Source of the DNA: HGM12587 sp964580255
GTDB lineage: Bacteria > Bacillota > Clostridia > Lachnospirales > Lachnospiraceae
Length of the DNA stretch: 16,536 nucleotides
Direction of reading: 5' to 3'
Assembly (NCBI GenBank): GCA_964580255.1
Contig: CAZOJX010000032.1
Location: forward strand, 1 to 16,536
The position numbers and the translations under genes were made by a program. The notes beneath the pieces were generated by a model. The model did not search any database. It was given only the letters and a program-made list of their open reading frames with translations, and was not told the DNA's origin. Shown here one piece after another: positions 16,504 to 16,536 of this stretch. How positions within the stretch are numbered: the stretch's first letter is position 1; the number at the start of each line of letters is the position of its first letter.

Positions 16504-16536
16504 TAGAGTTATTTGTTGTTCATATTGCAAAAATTG

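Overview
This window looks like chromosomal DNA from a gut-type Clostridia bacterium, most likely Lachnospiraceae. The reasons are the moderate GC content, G-rich Shine-Dalgarno sequences (GGGG or GGGGG), a LytTR/GHKL two-component system, a GPH sugar symporter, and very large membrane-anchored family 3 glycoside hydrolases (GH3) with reversed domain order. This taxonomic call is inference; no rRNA gene is present. Every convincing gene lies on the minus strand, so transcription runs from high to low coordinates. I saw no RNA gene, mobile element, CRISPR array or non-coding stretch over 300 bp.

In the direction of transcription the layout is as follows. (1) 16.4-14.1 kb: a hexuronate module, uxuB (fructuronate reductase) then eda (KDPG aldolase), behind a TATAAT promoter. 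(2) 14.1-12.1 kb: a LytTR response regulator overlapping by 4 bp a GHKL sensor kinase with a multi-pass membrane sensor. (3) 12.09-11.96 kb: a compact control region. A terminator-like hairpin overlaps the kinase stop codon, and a perfect 12-bp sequence occurs twice at a 21-bp period, the geometry expected of a LytTR regulator site. A weak promoter follows. (4) 11.96-2.42 kb: a four-gene glycoside-use operon, cytoplasmic GH2, membrane GH3, GPH symporter and a second membrane GH3, closed by a strong intrinsic terminator at 2410-2381. (5) 2.3-0 kb: purine genes, an adenosine deaminase, then a GMP synthase with its own promoter that runs off the window just before its last residues.

Proposed working model (inference): the sensor kinase detects a glycoside outside the cell and the LytTR regulator binds the direct repeats and switches on the GH2 operon. 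The two GH3 enzymes, held at the outer face of the membrane by a helix at each end, trim beta-linked sugars. The symporter imports the remaining glycoside and the cytoplasmic GH2 cleaves it. If the released sugar is a hexuronate, UxuB and Eda would help feed it into central metabolism. GH2 specificity (galactoside or glucuronide) cannot be settled here.

The two most striking points are the GMP synthase, whose glutaminase domain is shortened in frame and has lost its catalytic residues although the synthetase part is intact, and the control region at 12.05-12.09 kb, where stop codon, terminator and putative operator share the same bases. The GMP synthase sits next to an ammonia-releasing adenosine deaminase, which suggests an ammonia-fed route to GMP.
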